Origin: Crambe crambe
Taxonomy: Eukaryota; Porifera; Demospongiae; Poecilosclerida; Crambeidae
DNA: 64,000 nt
Assembly: GCA_963924555.1 (NCBI GenBank)
Contig: OZ004582.1
Coordinates: 7,626,001-7,690,000, forward strand
Direction of reading: 5' to 3'
Shown: positions 45,615-57,507 of the stretch, piece by piece
Position numbering within the stretch: position 1 is the first letter of the stretch
Layout of the letters: every line of letters begins with the position of its first letter
The notes under the pieces: model-generated
Seen by the model: the letters and a program-made list of their open reading frames with translations, nothing else
What the model was told of the DNA's origin: nothing
Databases searched by the model: none
Position numbers and translations under genes: made by a program

Positions 45615-46320
45615 CGTCAGAGGCATTTTGAAACCACTATTGAGTCCCACAATGCCAAGCTGTAAAAACCTCTTAAAAAGAGCAAGTTTAAAACTATGTG
45701 TGAGACTAGGTGGAATGAGAGACATACTACTTTAGAAGATTTTAATGACATGTATTCACCCTGTGCAATTTGCCTAGATGATATTTCAAGTAATGAAGAT
45801 GGTATTTGGAACAGTAAGGCTATCACAGAAGCTGACGGGATTCTTCATAGCATTACCAAACCAATTTTATTGCTGGATTTATAGTTAATTTCTACATCTT
45901 TGGTTATACCCGGCATTTGAGTGTCCTTTCACAAGGTTCCACAGTGGATGCATACACTCAAATTGATAAGGTGAAAAAAATCATATCTGATCTCAGAAAA
46001 GAAAGTGTCAAAGAATTTGAACCGTAATTGAGTAACATTGCAGCATCATCACCTAAGGACTATTGGTGGCTGACCATTTTTTATTCCTTTTCTTGATCAT
46101 TTGCAGCAGGAGTTTGAGAACAGGTTATCTCAAGATGCAATAAAATGATTCCATTTGGTGCCATCTCAGTTACCCAAAGCACCTGAGTCAGTTTATACTA
46201 CTGTATTCCATCGTTTCAAAGATAATCTTCCTTCTCCAGCATAATATTTCAATCAAGAAGTGAAAAGATGGAAAATGCTGTGGGCCGATGTTGAAAACCC
46301 CCATCGTCACTGAGGGCCAC
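45615..46320 (+). pseudogene. U2/U3 hAT transposase relic, longest copy
   Basis: MCETRWNERHTTLEDFNDM, ICLDDIS, WNSKAITEADGILHSITKP, HLSVLSQGSTVDAYTQIDKV and DYWWLTIFYSFS...QQEFENR are clear hAT transposase segments (the LCDTRW.ER and FIPFLDHLQQEL-type motifs), followed by FKDNLPSPA and WADVENP. It is broken by frameshifts and stops, and has no N-terminal zinc finger. Confidence 0.8.
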
Positions 46321-46399
46321 TATTAGTAGTGATATGTATGTCCTAAAAGTTATCCCAACAATTTTATCAATAGCACCAGTAACTGCAGCAAGTGTGGAG

Positions 46400-46475
46400 C
46401 TAGCTAGCCTCATACCCAGGCCCGCTTTTTTCGTGGGGCAGTGGAAAAAAAGCGGGCCTGGGTGTGGAGCGTGCA
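46400..46475. repeat. U2/U3 fold-back hairpin, degenerate
   Basis: Same CCTCATACCCAGGCCCGC stem family as 35236-35296, here with CCCAGGCCCGCTTTTTT pairing to AAAAAAAGCGGGCCTGGG. Confidence 0.75.
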
Positions 46476-46737
46476 AATTCTGTTCCAAATTTTATAAAAA
46501 ATAATCAATCTTCAACAGGACAAGAACGATTGCTTTTACTTTATGTTCATAAGGAGATTATGATGCAGTAATAGATTTGTATGCTTCCAGATATCCCTAG
46601 GAGAATGTCACTCATTTGCCCTCTGTAACATCTGCCCTTTATTACATCAAGTGGGCGCGGTTTATTAAAATGGGTGTGGTTATGCAAAAGTGGGCGTGTC
46701 CAGGAAAATTTTCGGCATCTCTACCCCCGGCCCCTTA

Positions 46738-49700
46738 ATGGCTGACTCCCTGGCCCTACACAGAGCTGTCCAGTCACAACATGTGGACGAGGTCAGGAAA
46801 CTCTTGCAAAGTGGCGAGTGTCATGTAAACTCCACTGATTCCCGACTATGGACTCCCTTGCATCATGCTTGCGCTCAAGGTAACGTCAGTCTAGTTGAGG
46901 TATTGATTCGTGAGTACAATGCTGATGTTAATGCTCGTGATGATCAAAATAGCACACCACTCAGTGTAGTTGCTGCTTTAGGGGAAGAAGAAGTTGCATT
47001 GCTTTTAATCAAAGAGTTTGGTTGTGACCCCAACATAAAAGGTTTTCTTGGTAGATCCCTGCTACATCATGCATGTCAAGGAGGTAGTGTCAGTCTAGTT
47101 CGGACTTTGATCCTTCAACACAATGCTGATGTTAATGCTCATGATGATCAAAATAGCACACCACTCAGTGTAGCTGCTGCTGAGGGGAAAGAAGAAGTTG
47201 CATTGCTTTTAATCAAAGAGTTTGGTTGTGACCCCAACATCAAGAGTTATCTTGGTAGATCCCTGCTACATGATGCATGTCAAGGAGGTAGTGTCGGTCT
47301 AGTTCGGACTTTGATCCTTGAACACAATGCTGATGTTAATGCTCGTGATGATCAAAATAGCACACCACTCAGTGTAGCTGCTTTTGCGGGGAAAGAAGAA
47401 GTTGCATTGCTTTTAATCAAAGAGTTTGGTTGTGACCCCAACATCAAGGGTTATCTTGGTAGATCCCTGCTACATTCTGCATGTCAAGGAGGTAGTGTTG
47501 GTCTAGTTCGGACTTTGATCCTTGAACACAATGCTGATGTTAATGCTCGTGATGATCAAAGTAGCACACCACTCGGTGTAGCTGCTTTTGCGGGGAAAGA
47601 AGAAGTTGCATTGCTTTTAATGAAAGAGTTTTGTTGTGACCCCAACATCAAGGGTTATCTTGGTAGATCCCTGCTACATGATGCATGTGAAGGAGGTAGT
47701 GTCGGTCTAGTTCGGACTTTGATCCTTGAACACAATGCTGATGTTAATGCTCGTGATGATGATAATGACACACCACTCAGTGTAGCTGCTGCTTTTGGGA
47801 AAGAAGAAGTTGCATTGCTTTTAATCAAAGAGTTTGGTTGTGACCCCAACATAAAAGGTGAGCTTGGTAGATCCCTGCTACATCATGCATGTCTCGGAGG
47901 TAGTGTCGGTCTAGTTCGGACTTTGATCCTTGAATACAATGCTGATGTTAATGCTCGTGATGATGATAATGACACACCACTCAGTGTAGCTGCTGCTTTT
48001 GGGAAAGAAGAAGTTGCATTGCTTTTAATCAAAGAGTTTGGTTGTGACCCCAACATCAAGGGTTATCTTGGTAGATCCCTGCTACATTCTGCATGTCAAG
48101 GAGGTAGTGTTGGTCTAGTTCGGACTTTGATCCTTGAACACAATGCTGATGTTAATGCTCGTGATGATCAAAATACCACACCACTCAGTGTAGCTGCTGC
48201 TTCTGGGCAAAAAGAAGTTGCATTGCTTTTAATCAAAGAGTTTGGTTGTGACCCCAACATCAAGGATTATCTTGGTAGATCCCTGCTACATCATGCATGT
48301 CAAAGAGGTAGTGTCGGTCTAGTTCGGACTTTGATCCTTCAACACAATGCTGATGTTAATGCTCGTGATGTTAGCAATCGCACACCGCTTGATTGGGCAA
48401 CTATGCATGGGAAGAAGGAAGTAGCATCCATTTTAATTAATGAATTCGGTTCCAACAAAGACACTGAAGGTAAATGTAAGTTAAGTCAAGTAATGGACAC
48501 TTGTATGATACTCATTATCTGTAGCTCTTCTTTTAGCCGACTCACTCCATGTTGAAATGACCTCCCCTGATGTCACATTCCATGGAGATCCGAAAGTAAC
48601 TACTATCAGCACCTCTTCAGTCACAATAAACATGAGCGATGTAGGCATCTCTCTCTCCATACCTGAAGGAGCACTGGATCCAGTAGAAAGTCAACTGAAA
48701 TTGTCAGTTCAACCCTGTTTGACTGGACCGTTTGAGCTACCTCCAGACTATGAAGCAGTTAGTCCAGCCTACCTGATACAGCCCAGAGGGAATGGGAAAT
48801 TGCGAAAAGATGTGAGAGTGCGTATCCGACACTGTGCTAGTCTTCGGAGTGAGGAGGACTGTGAGGACCTGGCATTTCTGTCGGCTAGCTCCACCCCAGA
48901 GTACAGGGGGCCCAGTCCGGTTTATCCCTTTAGAGAAGTTGAAGAAGCTAAGGGAATCTTCAAAGTGGGAGACCAGGTTGGAGAAATAGCTCTCAAATCT
49001 CTCCAATTATTGCGAGTGGCTAAGAGAGTCGGGACGTCATTAATAGGTAGGAAGAGCCAATTTCATTGTGATATCTATCCATTCCTATATTAAATCAAAC
49101 AGAAAGTCTCTTGTGTGCTGTGAGGCTGCTCAGGACAGTTGAAGAAGACACTTTTTTCAAAGCAACATTTGTAGCCCACTTGGATCATCCCGTTTATTCA
49201 AAGGTGAGATATTTTCGTTATCAGTTGGTGTGTATTCCAATGCTGTGTTCTTGCAGCACTGTGAGAGAGCCATAGCTGATCTGCATCCAGGTGGATCAAA
49301 TAAGGGGGAAGCAGAGAGTGCCGTGATCACTGCAAGGATGGTGTCTGAAGATATGATCCTCAAAACTGAGAATTCTGCAGAATGGGATGTGAAATTCAAC
49401 ACATTGAATCAGGTTAGCATGATGTCTGTATTTTTAATCCTCCGCACATGCATGAGAAGGTTAACACAAGTAGGCCCTAACTCTTTCAGATGTTTCAGCT
49501 TCAATCAGCCATCTTATACTGTGATCTTCCAAATAATGCACACCCACATTCATAATTAATTGCCGTCCTACCCCTTGAATTGTGCATGTATGGTGCCTCA
49601 CCCCTTTCATCTCTGGTTGAATGAAGCTTAGAACATAATAATATGGTAGCACATGCATAAAACATCAGGGTGTATTTCAAGGGGGGTGAGGCTTGTCGCC

Positions 49701-52370
49701 CTAGGAATTAGCTAGCGTTTGTAAATAGAACTCAAATTTTTTTCACTGGCCGTTTGACCCCTCTTGAGCAAAATTTTGAAATAAACCCTGCACATTACAT
49801 GTTCTCTGGTTTGCACTTTAGTGCTTTGTAATCTCTAGCAATCTAAATGGGATATCGATGTTATTTTATACAGATTTCAAAGAAGGGAATACTTTTCCCT
49901 GAAGGTATTGATGCCAACCCCCTTGACTATCCTCCCATGATCACCGTCTCTGGAGAGAAGACCTCATCTATGAGTGCTGGTCCACCAAAACTACTTGTGA
50001 TTGGACTGGACAGAGAGTGCAGCTTCAACCTTATCTCTATACCAGGTGAGGCATAATGACAACCAACCATGATTTAAACCATAGAGGTCTAGTTGGAAGC
50101 CATAGTCTAAAGCTACAGTGGATTGCAACATGAAATTCAGAACACCAAACCAAAAATTTACATAGCCTCCATTCAAAGGGCTTATCATGGCTTTAGAGTA
50201 ATGTAAATTTGGTTTGGTGTTGTGTTGCCAGATTGCTGCAGTTCCCAGTACTGTAGATTTCATGATGGTTGTCCATAAGGAATGAGAAATAGGTAGTTAC
50301 AATCTGTACCATGTGTTAAGTTAACTATTTTAATTGTGCAGATGATCTTGATGATGAAGCAGGCATGAAAGAGTTCATGGAAGGAGTTCAAAAGGCCATC
50401 GCTAAAAGTGGAAAGATTGATCGAAAATTAGCGCATTCCATGTTCGTTGGTCCCACAGGTTCGGGGAAGAGTTCATTGATGGATCGCTTGCTTGGCAGAC
50501 AAAGAAAGAAGTTTTCTGCTTCCACTGGTGTGTGTGACACAGTCGTCATCGTAGACATTACTGTCACCAACCCTTCCACTTTCCACCCGGTTACGATACT
50601 GGAGGGTGACACTTGGGAAGAAATAGAATGTGATGTGTCATATGTTAGACAGCTGGGGCAGGAGAGTGTGAATGTTGAAAATCCTCCTCAAAAGCCTACA
50701 GAAAAGAGTGCCCACACACGTGCTTCTGCACGACCTGATCCTGCGAGGAAGGTTGGTTCAGTTCGAGTGGCAAAACCACACTCCAAAAGGAAGGATGCAC
50801 CAGCGTCTCTCCCAAAACAAAAGCTAAAAGTTGATACGATTATTTCCTCCGACCGACACCGGAGGTCAGGTGGAGTTCCAGGAAATGTTACCTCTCTTGA
50901 TCTTTGGCCCGTCCATTTTCTTCTTCGTTTTTCGACTCGACCTCGACTTCAAGAGCAAGTTATGTGTCAAGTACAGGATGAGTGCTAACAAGTCGATAAA
51001 TTGCTACACCTCCTCCATCACCACTGAAGAAGCCTTGCTCCAGTGTCTTGCTAGTGTGTATGCCATGGACACGTCAGAGGAAGACAGTGTCAAGACACAC
51101 AAGCCCATGGTCTTCATCGTTGGCACTCACAAGGATAGGCTCGGTCCTGAAGCTGAAGGCATCATCAAGATAAATGATTTGAATCGACATCTGGATTTGA
51201 TCATACGTAACAATGGCTTTCGAGATCTAGTCCAGTATGCTGGTGATGATCACAACGTTATGTTTGCAGTGGACAACACTTCCGATAGTGAAGAAGACTT
51301 CCAGAAGATTCGATCGAATGTCAACTGCCTTATCAATACTCGTAAAGAGTTCAGCATCGAGTACCCAATCAGCTACCTCTTGTTCTGCCTCGACCTCCAA
51401 AATATGAAGCAGAATATCTTGACACTGGACGAATGCAAAGACCTTGCAGCCAAACATGGCATCGAAGGGGACCAGGTGTCTCACCTCTTGCATTTCCTCC
51501 ACATCAGAATTGGTGTCATTCGATATTTTGACATAGAAGGCTTGAAGCACATCGTAGTCAAAGAGCCTCAAGTTCTCTTCGACAAGATCACCGATCTCCT
51601 CATAAAGACCTTTTCTGGCAAATCCCTTAGAACAAGTGAGCTGCTTGATTTCAGAAAGAAGGGTATTCTCGCAGCATCAGCCTTTGGAAATGTGGTGAAT
51701 GGTGACGATAAGATCAAACCCAATGAGTTTCTTCAACTTCTTGTTCATCTCCGCATCGTCACTCCTCTTGTTACACCTGGAGACAAAGAAGACCAGGAAA
51801 AGAGGTACTTCATTCCGTGTGTCCTAAACCACGTCCCAGAGTCCAAAGGAGACACAGTGAGCAATATTCTACCACTTTTATTCAAGTTCAAGAGTGACCA
51901 TTGCCCGAAGGGTATCTTTGGTGTCTTATCCACTCACCTCATGACCCCAGAGAAGGCTGAAAGCGAAGAAGTTGGTACAACATTCGTTTTAATCCATGAC
52001 AAAATCTTTAAAGATCAGGTGTCCTTTGAGGTCCACTCCCCTTGGGAGGAGCAAGACGAGATGTCCTTGAAAGTCTACTCTACCCACTTGGAAGTGAAAT
52101 TCTTTCCCTTTTTGTCCGATGACGATCGCGATACTCCCCTGAAAGAAGTGTGCAATAACGTGCGTCAGATCCTGGAGAAGTCAATCCTCAGATCCTTGAA
52201 GGACCTCCATTACAGCAAAGAGAAGCTCGATCCCATGACATGCTTCAAGTGTGAACATTGTAAGCAAATGCATCCAGTAAAGACAGGAAGAACTCACCAC
52301 AGGATATACTGTAACAAAGCTCGTAAAGGAAGTCGCATCCCAGTCAATGGAAGATGCTGGTACAATGAAG
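46738..52370 (+). pseudogene. U3: ankyrin-ZU5-Roc-COR gene with a frameshifting deletion in Roc
   Basis: Exons: 46738-48469, 48537-49046, 49103-49203, 49257-49412, 49874-50045, 50342-52370. Seventeen ankyrin repeats, then ZU5 and the P-loop GPTGSGKS. At about 50851, 85 nt present in the other copies (TCTGAAAATATA... to ...CTGTATCTCAGG) are replaced by 5 nt (CGACC). This removes the residues just before DTGGQ and shifts the frame; translation ends at 50988, after about 1105 residues. The original frame then stays open from before DTGGQ to the GAAG|GTCAGT donor at 52370, so COR (LFCLDLQNM, LHIRIGVIRYFDI) and the CFKCEHC cluster are preserved, and the lesion is young. An in-frame 12-nt deletion also shortens the Pro-rich linker at about 50690. 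Confidence 0.8.
50126..50230. repeat. U3 intron-5 MITE-like hairpin
   Basis: Homologue of 38246-38368; the 3' arm is shortened (GGTTTGGTGTTGTGTTGCC). Confidence 0.65.
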
Positions 52371-52450
52371 GTCAGTCCATTTAACCATAGATCCTTCTGT
52401 GTAGGAAACAGTATGTTGACCTTATTACACTTGAATAAACTTTGTTGTAG

Positions 52451-53885
52451 ACTGGTGAGCCTCCCACGACCACATCAGTATCATCTCCCCTGCCACGTTC
52501 TCCACCACAACCAACTCCACATAGGAATCCTCCTTCTGACCCTGCTGCTGTTAACAACAGAGCAAGGACTGAAGAGATTGGAATCAGACACATAGCAAGT
52601 AAGCATACTCCATCATTACTTTGGCTGTAGCTGACGTTCCTGTACCAACTGAGGAAAGTAGAGGAGTCCTTCTGTTGACAAATCCTTACTGATAGTGTTA
52701 CACATAATTGCAATCTCTCCTTAGAAACCCGTCCACCTCCTACAGTTGCTATGAGTTTCTTAAAACCCAAGAAAATTCCCACCCCACAAACATGTGGACC
52801 AATGGAACATAGAATGTACTAATTCTTTCTGTGTTTAGCGATAACTCCTTCGACGAACTCTTTCATGCCTACTTCATCCCGAACCCGCCCCACATGAAAG
52901 AGTTCATCAAGGGAGTTGAAAAGGCCATAAATAGAAAAGTTAGTGCATTCCATGTTCGTTGGTCCACGGGTTCAGGGGCAGATCCCATCTTGTACTATAG
53001 TTGTCTGTCCATTTTCTCCAGTTGTTGACTATCCATCGTACATATCCTCCCTCCCTACCTGTGCCCACCCCCTCCTGGAGCGACGGTTGGACTGGGACCA
53101 TAAGGGAGTGGACCGAGACCTGAACACTATAGCAGATCACATGCTGGACTGGGAGAAGAAGCTTTCCACTCCTCTGAAACTGACTACAACTGAAATACAT
53201 GATGTCAAAGTTTTGCACTCTGACCCTGTTCTCCTGAGGTAAGATAGAGGCAGCTGCTGAGCAAGGAATTTGCAAAAAAAAAAACCTTTCCCCATGCAAT
53301 TTCCCACTGCATGGAAGTTGAATTCATGCTAGGCCTCCACCGATTATTCTATTCTCTTATTCCTCAAATTTTTACTCTCTTTGTCCATTATTCATGCCAG
53401 CATAGCTACACATGCAAGACTATTACCGATAAAGACATAATCCTGAAGTGAGAGTTCTCGTGAAAATGAAATTATCCAATAAGGAAAAGCTGAAACAGCA
53501 AGAGTAAAATGCAGTTGTACAATTTGCAATGAGGAACAGGAAGAAGTGTTCAGCTCATTAATATTGACTTTGCTTTTTAGCTCATTAAAATGTGCTGGCA
53601 TATTTTATTGAGGCCTAAAATTCATGCATGGGACTTAATTATTTGTGTGCAGGAGAGCAGTGTTGAGGAAGTGGAAGGAGAAGGAAGGTCTGCGTGCCAC
53701 CTATGGGAACCTGTTGAGGGCGTGTTGTGAGGGAGGAGACACAAGTACTGCTCAAGTCATCTGTGACACACTGAGGGAGAAGACAAAGGAGGAGGGTAAG
53801 TATTCAACGACTTGAATCCAACCACACTACTTGTTGACCCTCGTAATCTATGTCCCATTCAGCACCTCTTCATTGGAACTACTAG
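52451..53885 (+). pseudogene. U3 proline-rich linker (frameshifted) and death-domain module B
   Basis: The linker exon 52451-52598 has one extra G near its start (ACTGGTGAGCC versus ACTGTGAGCC in U2), giving an immediate stop in the expected frame. The death-domain exons 53022-53238, 53653-53795 and 53863-53885 remain open and nearly identical to U2 (LLERRLDWDHKGVDRDLN, AVLRKWKEKEGLRATYGN). An inverted repeat (52843-52867 with 52893-52917) and a decayed P-loop relic (52893-52990) precede them. Confidence 0.65.
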
Positions 53886-54271
53886 CGAATGAGAAGATTA
53901 TCAGCATTCAACCTGTGACATGGCTTCCTCTACAGCTGGTTAAATTTTACACGTCTTCTGTCTAGCTATACTATTTCGATTCTGGCCGGGTTCTTTGGGT
54001 CTTTCTGGACCTGATATTTTTTCTGTATACAGTGTTTCATTTTGTAATTGTTCTCATTTTTGTTGTTGTCATTCTCATCATCTTGTTGTTGTTGTTGTTG
54101 TTACGTTATTATTATTATTGTCATTTTATCACATCTTCATTGCTATTGTTCTTACATTGACATAATATAATCTGGAATTTTTTCCTACTCGAGCACTCAT
54201 CGTTATAGCGTTTGTAGCAATGCTTACCCTTTACTAAACGATATTGTTACGGTATCTACCCTTTACCAATC

Positions 54272-54553
54272 ATGTCTGCTCTGAAGCTGCACTGGCTGCT
54301 GAGGAGAGGGAGCAGTGGGTTCCGCAGGAGACTGAGAGAAGAGTTAGTTAGGACCCAGAAAGAGGTCACCAAGCAGAGACAGCATCAGTGGAGTGCCATT
54401 GAACACCTCTTGGAAAAAAACAACCACAACAGCAGTACAACAGATCTTCAAGACGTCTTCAGAAATAAACAGAGTGTGCACAAAATTGGTATGGTATGGT
54501 ACTGGAAGTGGATGCTGTGGGGAAATATTTATGTCTGTAGCAATCAATTCTGA
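54272..54553 (+). CDS. U3 conserved short ORF (unknown)
   Basis: Counterpart of 33092 and 42592: MSALKLHWLLRRGSSGF...REELVRTQKEVTKQRQHQW. An internal deletion of about 6 nt (LLEKNNHNSS) keeps the frame, which hints at constraint or recent origin. Not recognised. Confidence 0.3.
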   Translation: MSALKLHWLLRRGSSGFRRRLREELVRTQKEVTKQRQHQWSAIEHLLEKNNHNSSTTDLQDVFRNKQSVHKIGMVWYWKWMLWGNIYVCSNQF

Positions 54554-54879
54554 AAAGAGATTAAGAAAATGTTTTGTATCAGTCAACGTGATGACAGATT
54601 CCTGCAAACCTCTACAACCAGGACACCTTTCATGTGTCCCATCTGATAAAAAATATCAAAATGAGGACACCTTTCTAATCAGATGTACATTTTAATTCAC
54701 CCATCACCCCTTACACTCCTCTAATATGGACATTTCTTTCTGTTCCCGATAAATGACACTCTGAAAGAGGACAAAAGACTGGGTCCCAAGTGTGTCCATT
54801 ATTACACTACTGTAACTAGATAAGTGGGTAAAGGGTTTCCATCAATATTATTATGACCCCATTGTGATTTCATATGCAG

Positions 54880-56333
54880 TGAGTGACCAGAAGCTTCATC
54901 CCTTTAGTGTGTACTCAAAAACACAATCTTCAGGCAGGCCATTTCAGGTCTGGCTGTATGATCACCACCTCCATAACGATGTTCTGGTATTTGAGAAAAA
55001 GAATGAAAGGTTCGAAATTGGGAGGGAAAGGCTTGATGTCATCTAATATTGGTGCAGCTGTACTGTGGATATTGCCATGACGAGAGATGGGAAGTATATC
55101 ACTGTCAATGGTAACTCACGCACATCATCTGAGGTACGTATGAAGTACTTACCTTCGATAAAGGATGCTCTGAAAGAGGACAAACCTCTCGATAAAAGAC
55201 AATCCATTGTATACAAAATAACCTCCAAAAGAGGACAACCTCTCTACAAAGGACAAAAGGCTGGGTCCCAAGTATGTCTGTTATTCTGAGGTCCCACTGT
55301 AATCACCCCTTCGAAATGTACAAGTCACATGACCTGTCTTGTGATACTACAGGTCCATCTAATGAAGTCACATGACCTGGTGGGAAGTCTTGAGTTGGTG
55401 AGACGGCGTGAACCCATGATTGAGTACTACATTGAACATGCGCATGACAAGTTCTATATTTTCACCAACATTGGAACTGACAGAGAATACAAGGCATAAT
55501 AACATACCATCAGAGTATCATAAAAAATTCATCTGTCTGTCTGTTTGTCTGCCTGTCTGTCTGTCTGTCTTTGTTCAGTTAATGGTGGCTGAAACATCCA
55601 CCCCCCAAGTTTGGAGACTGTTCTACCAACCAACTGAAGGCGTGAGTCTGTAATTGAAAATTCTCATGGGACAACGTATTTAAGTCTGTCCCATGTAGAA
55701 AATATTAATCAGCTGAATATAATTTGCCAATTACTTAGTTATGGTGAGCCAAAGTTTAAGTGGCTAATATTTTGTTGGGAGTGTGGAAACACAGCATGAT
55801 GTGCAAAGCATAAGCATGCTGAAATTGTGTCATTAGGTTGTAATCAATGAGTGAAGAAGTGTTTCCTCCAGGACAACCCACTGTGGACAGTGCAGGACCA
55901 TGGTTACCAGCACTTGATACAAAGACTGATCACTATAATTATCCTTGCATTATCTCTGGGTGGTCCTATTAGTCGGATAATTATTATAATTGTTTCATTC
56001 TTCCTTCTAACATTTTTGTACTTCTCTTTAATTATTAATTAGCTGGTGCTACATGATATGGAAGTGTACACAAACCATGTGATCTTGTACGGGAGTGACA
56101 ACATGGTTCCGGTTGTCATAGTAATGGACCTTTATGGCTGTCTTCTCCATTCATACGTCCCTATTGCTCACTAATCACAGCAAACGGAAAGAAAAGAGAG
56201 AAAATCAGTTCCTAACTGCACACCCAAGACAAAGAACGAGTACAGGATGGTGTTGAAGTACCCATCACCCTGTGCTACCATGGAGACAAGATGAAGCAAG
56301 ATAGGAACAATCCATTGCTAGTCTATGTGTATG
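54880..56333 (+). pseudogene. U3 S9A prolyl oligopeptidase (oligopeptidase B-like) relic
   Basis: Fragments: 54880-55133, 55353-55499, 55579-55640, 56043-56128 and about 56243-56333. The last reads DGVEVPITLCYHGDKMKQDR then NNPLLVYVYG, the uninterrupted version of the S9A linker into the catalytic domain. Compared with U2, a stretch of about 0.7 kb is deleted at 56128 (ATGGAC joined to CTTTATGGCTGTC). No catalytic domain found. Confidence 0.75.
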
Positions 56334-56373
56334 GTGAGTGCTCAACTTTTTTCTTTTTTCTCTCCCACGTATG

Positions 56374-56464
56374 CAGTGGAGCCTCCGAATAATGGACACA
56401 CTTGGGACCCAGCCATTTGTCCTTTGTAGAGAGGTTGTCCTCTTTCAAAGTGGAGGTTCCATTG
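56374..56464. mobile_element. 91-bp MITE, second copy at the same site
   Basis: Orthologous position and sequence to 45472-45562; the 3' end reads GGAGGTTCCATTG (one change). Confidence 0.75.
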
Positions 56465-56516
56465 TATAAAGTCTATTTGCATTCACCTTTGCCCCTTGAT
56501 CATTCACTATACCCAA

Positions 56517-57000
56517 CGTCAGAGGCATTTTGAAACCACTATTGAGTCCCACAATGCCAAGCTGTAAAAACCTCTTAAAAAGAGCAAGTTTAAGACTATG
56601 TGTGAGACTAGGTGGAATGAGAGACATACTACTTTAGAAGATTTTAATGACATGTATTCACCCTGTGCAATTGCCTAGATGATATTTCAAGTAATAAAGA
56701 TGGTATTTGGAACAGTAAGGCTATCACAGAAGCTAACGGGATTCTTCATAGCATTACCAAACCAATTTTATTGCTGCATTTATAGTTAATTTCTACATCA
56801 ATTCCTTTTCTTGATCATTTGCAGCAGGAGTTTGAGAACAGGTTTAGTCAGTTATCTCAATTTGGTGCCATCTCAGTCACCCAAAGCACCTGAGTCAGTT
56901 TATACTTCTGTGTTCCATCGTTTCAAAGATAATCTTCCTTCTCCAATCAAGATGGAAAATGCTATGGGCTGATGTTGAAAACCCCCCATCATCACTGAGT
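56517..57000 (+). pseudogene. U3/U4 hAT transposase relic
   Basis: Carries the CETRWNERHTTLEDF-like start and QQEFENRFSQLSQFGAIS, with about 250 bp missing between them relative to 45615-46320. Frameshifted. Confidence 0.7.
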
Positions 57001-57077
57001 CTATTAGTAGTGATATGCATGTTCCTAAAAGTTATCCCAACACATCAATAGCACCAGTAACTGCAGCAAGTGTGGAG

Positions 57078-57140
57078 CTAGCCTCGTACCCAGGCCCACT
57101 TTTTTTGCGGGGCGGTGGGCGGGCCTGGGTATGAGGCTAG
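57078..57140. repeat. U3/U4 fold-back hairpin
   Basis: CTAGCCTCGTACCCAGGCCC pairs with GGGCCTGGGTATGAGGCTAG, one mismatch in 20, across a GC-rich loop; member of the 35236-35296 family. Confidence 0.85.
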
Positions 57141-57507
57141 TGTGGAGCGTGCAAATGAGGTACGAGGCTAGTGTGGAGCGTGCAAATTCTGTTCTAAATT
57201 TTATAAAAAATAATAGGAGATCATCAACAGGACATCAACGATTGAATTCTTTGTATTCATAAGGACATAAAACTTGATTATGATGCAGTAATAGGTTTGT
57301 ATGATCCCTAGGAGAATGTCACTCAATGTCACTCATTTGCCCTCTCTAACATCTGCACTTTATTACATGGAGTGGGCGCGGTTTATCAAAATGGGTGTGA
57401 TTACGAAAAGTGGGTGTGCCCACCCAAAAGTGGGCGTGGTCATGCAAAAAAATTTTCCGCAAGTTGCATGCATCTTTACTCCCTAAGTTTCTCTGCATCC
57501 ACCCATG

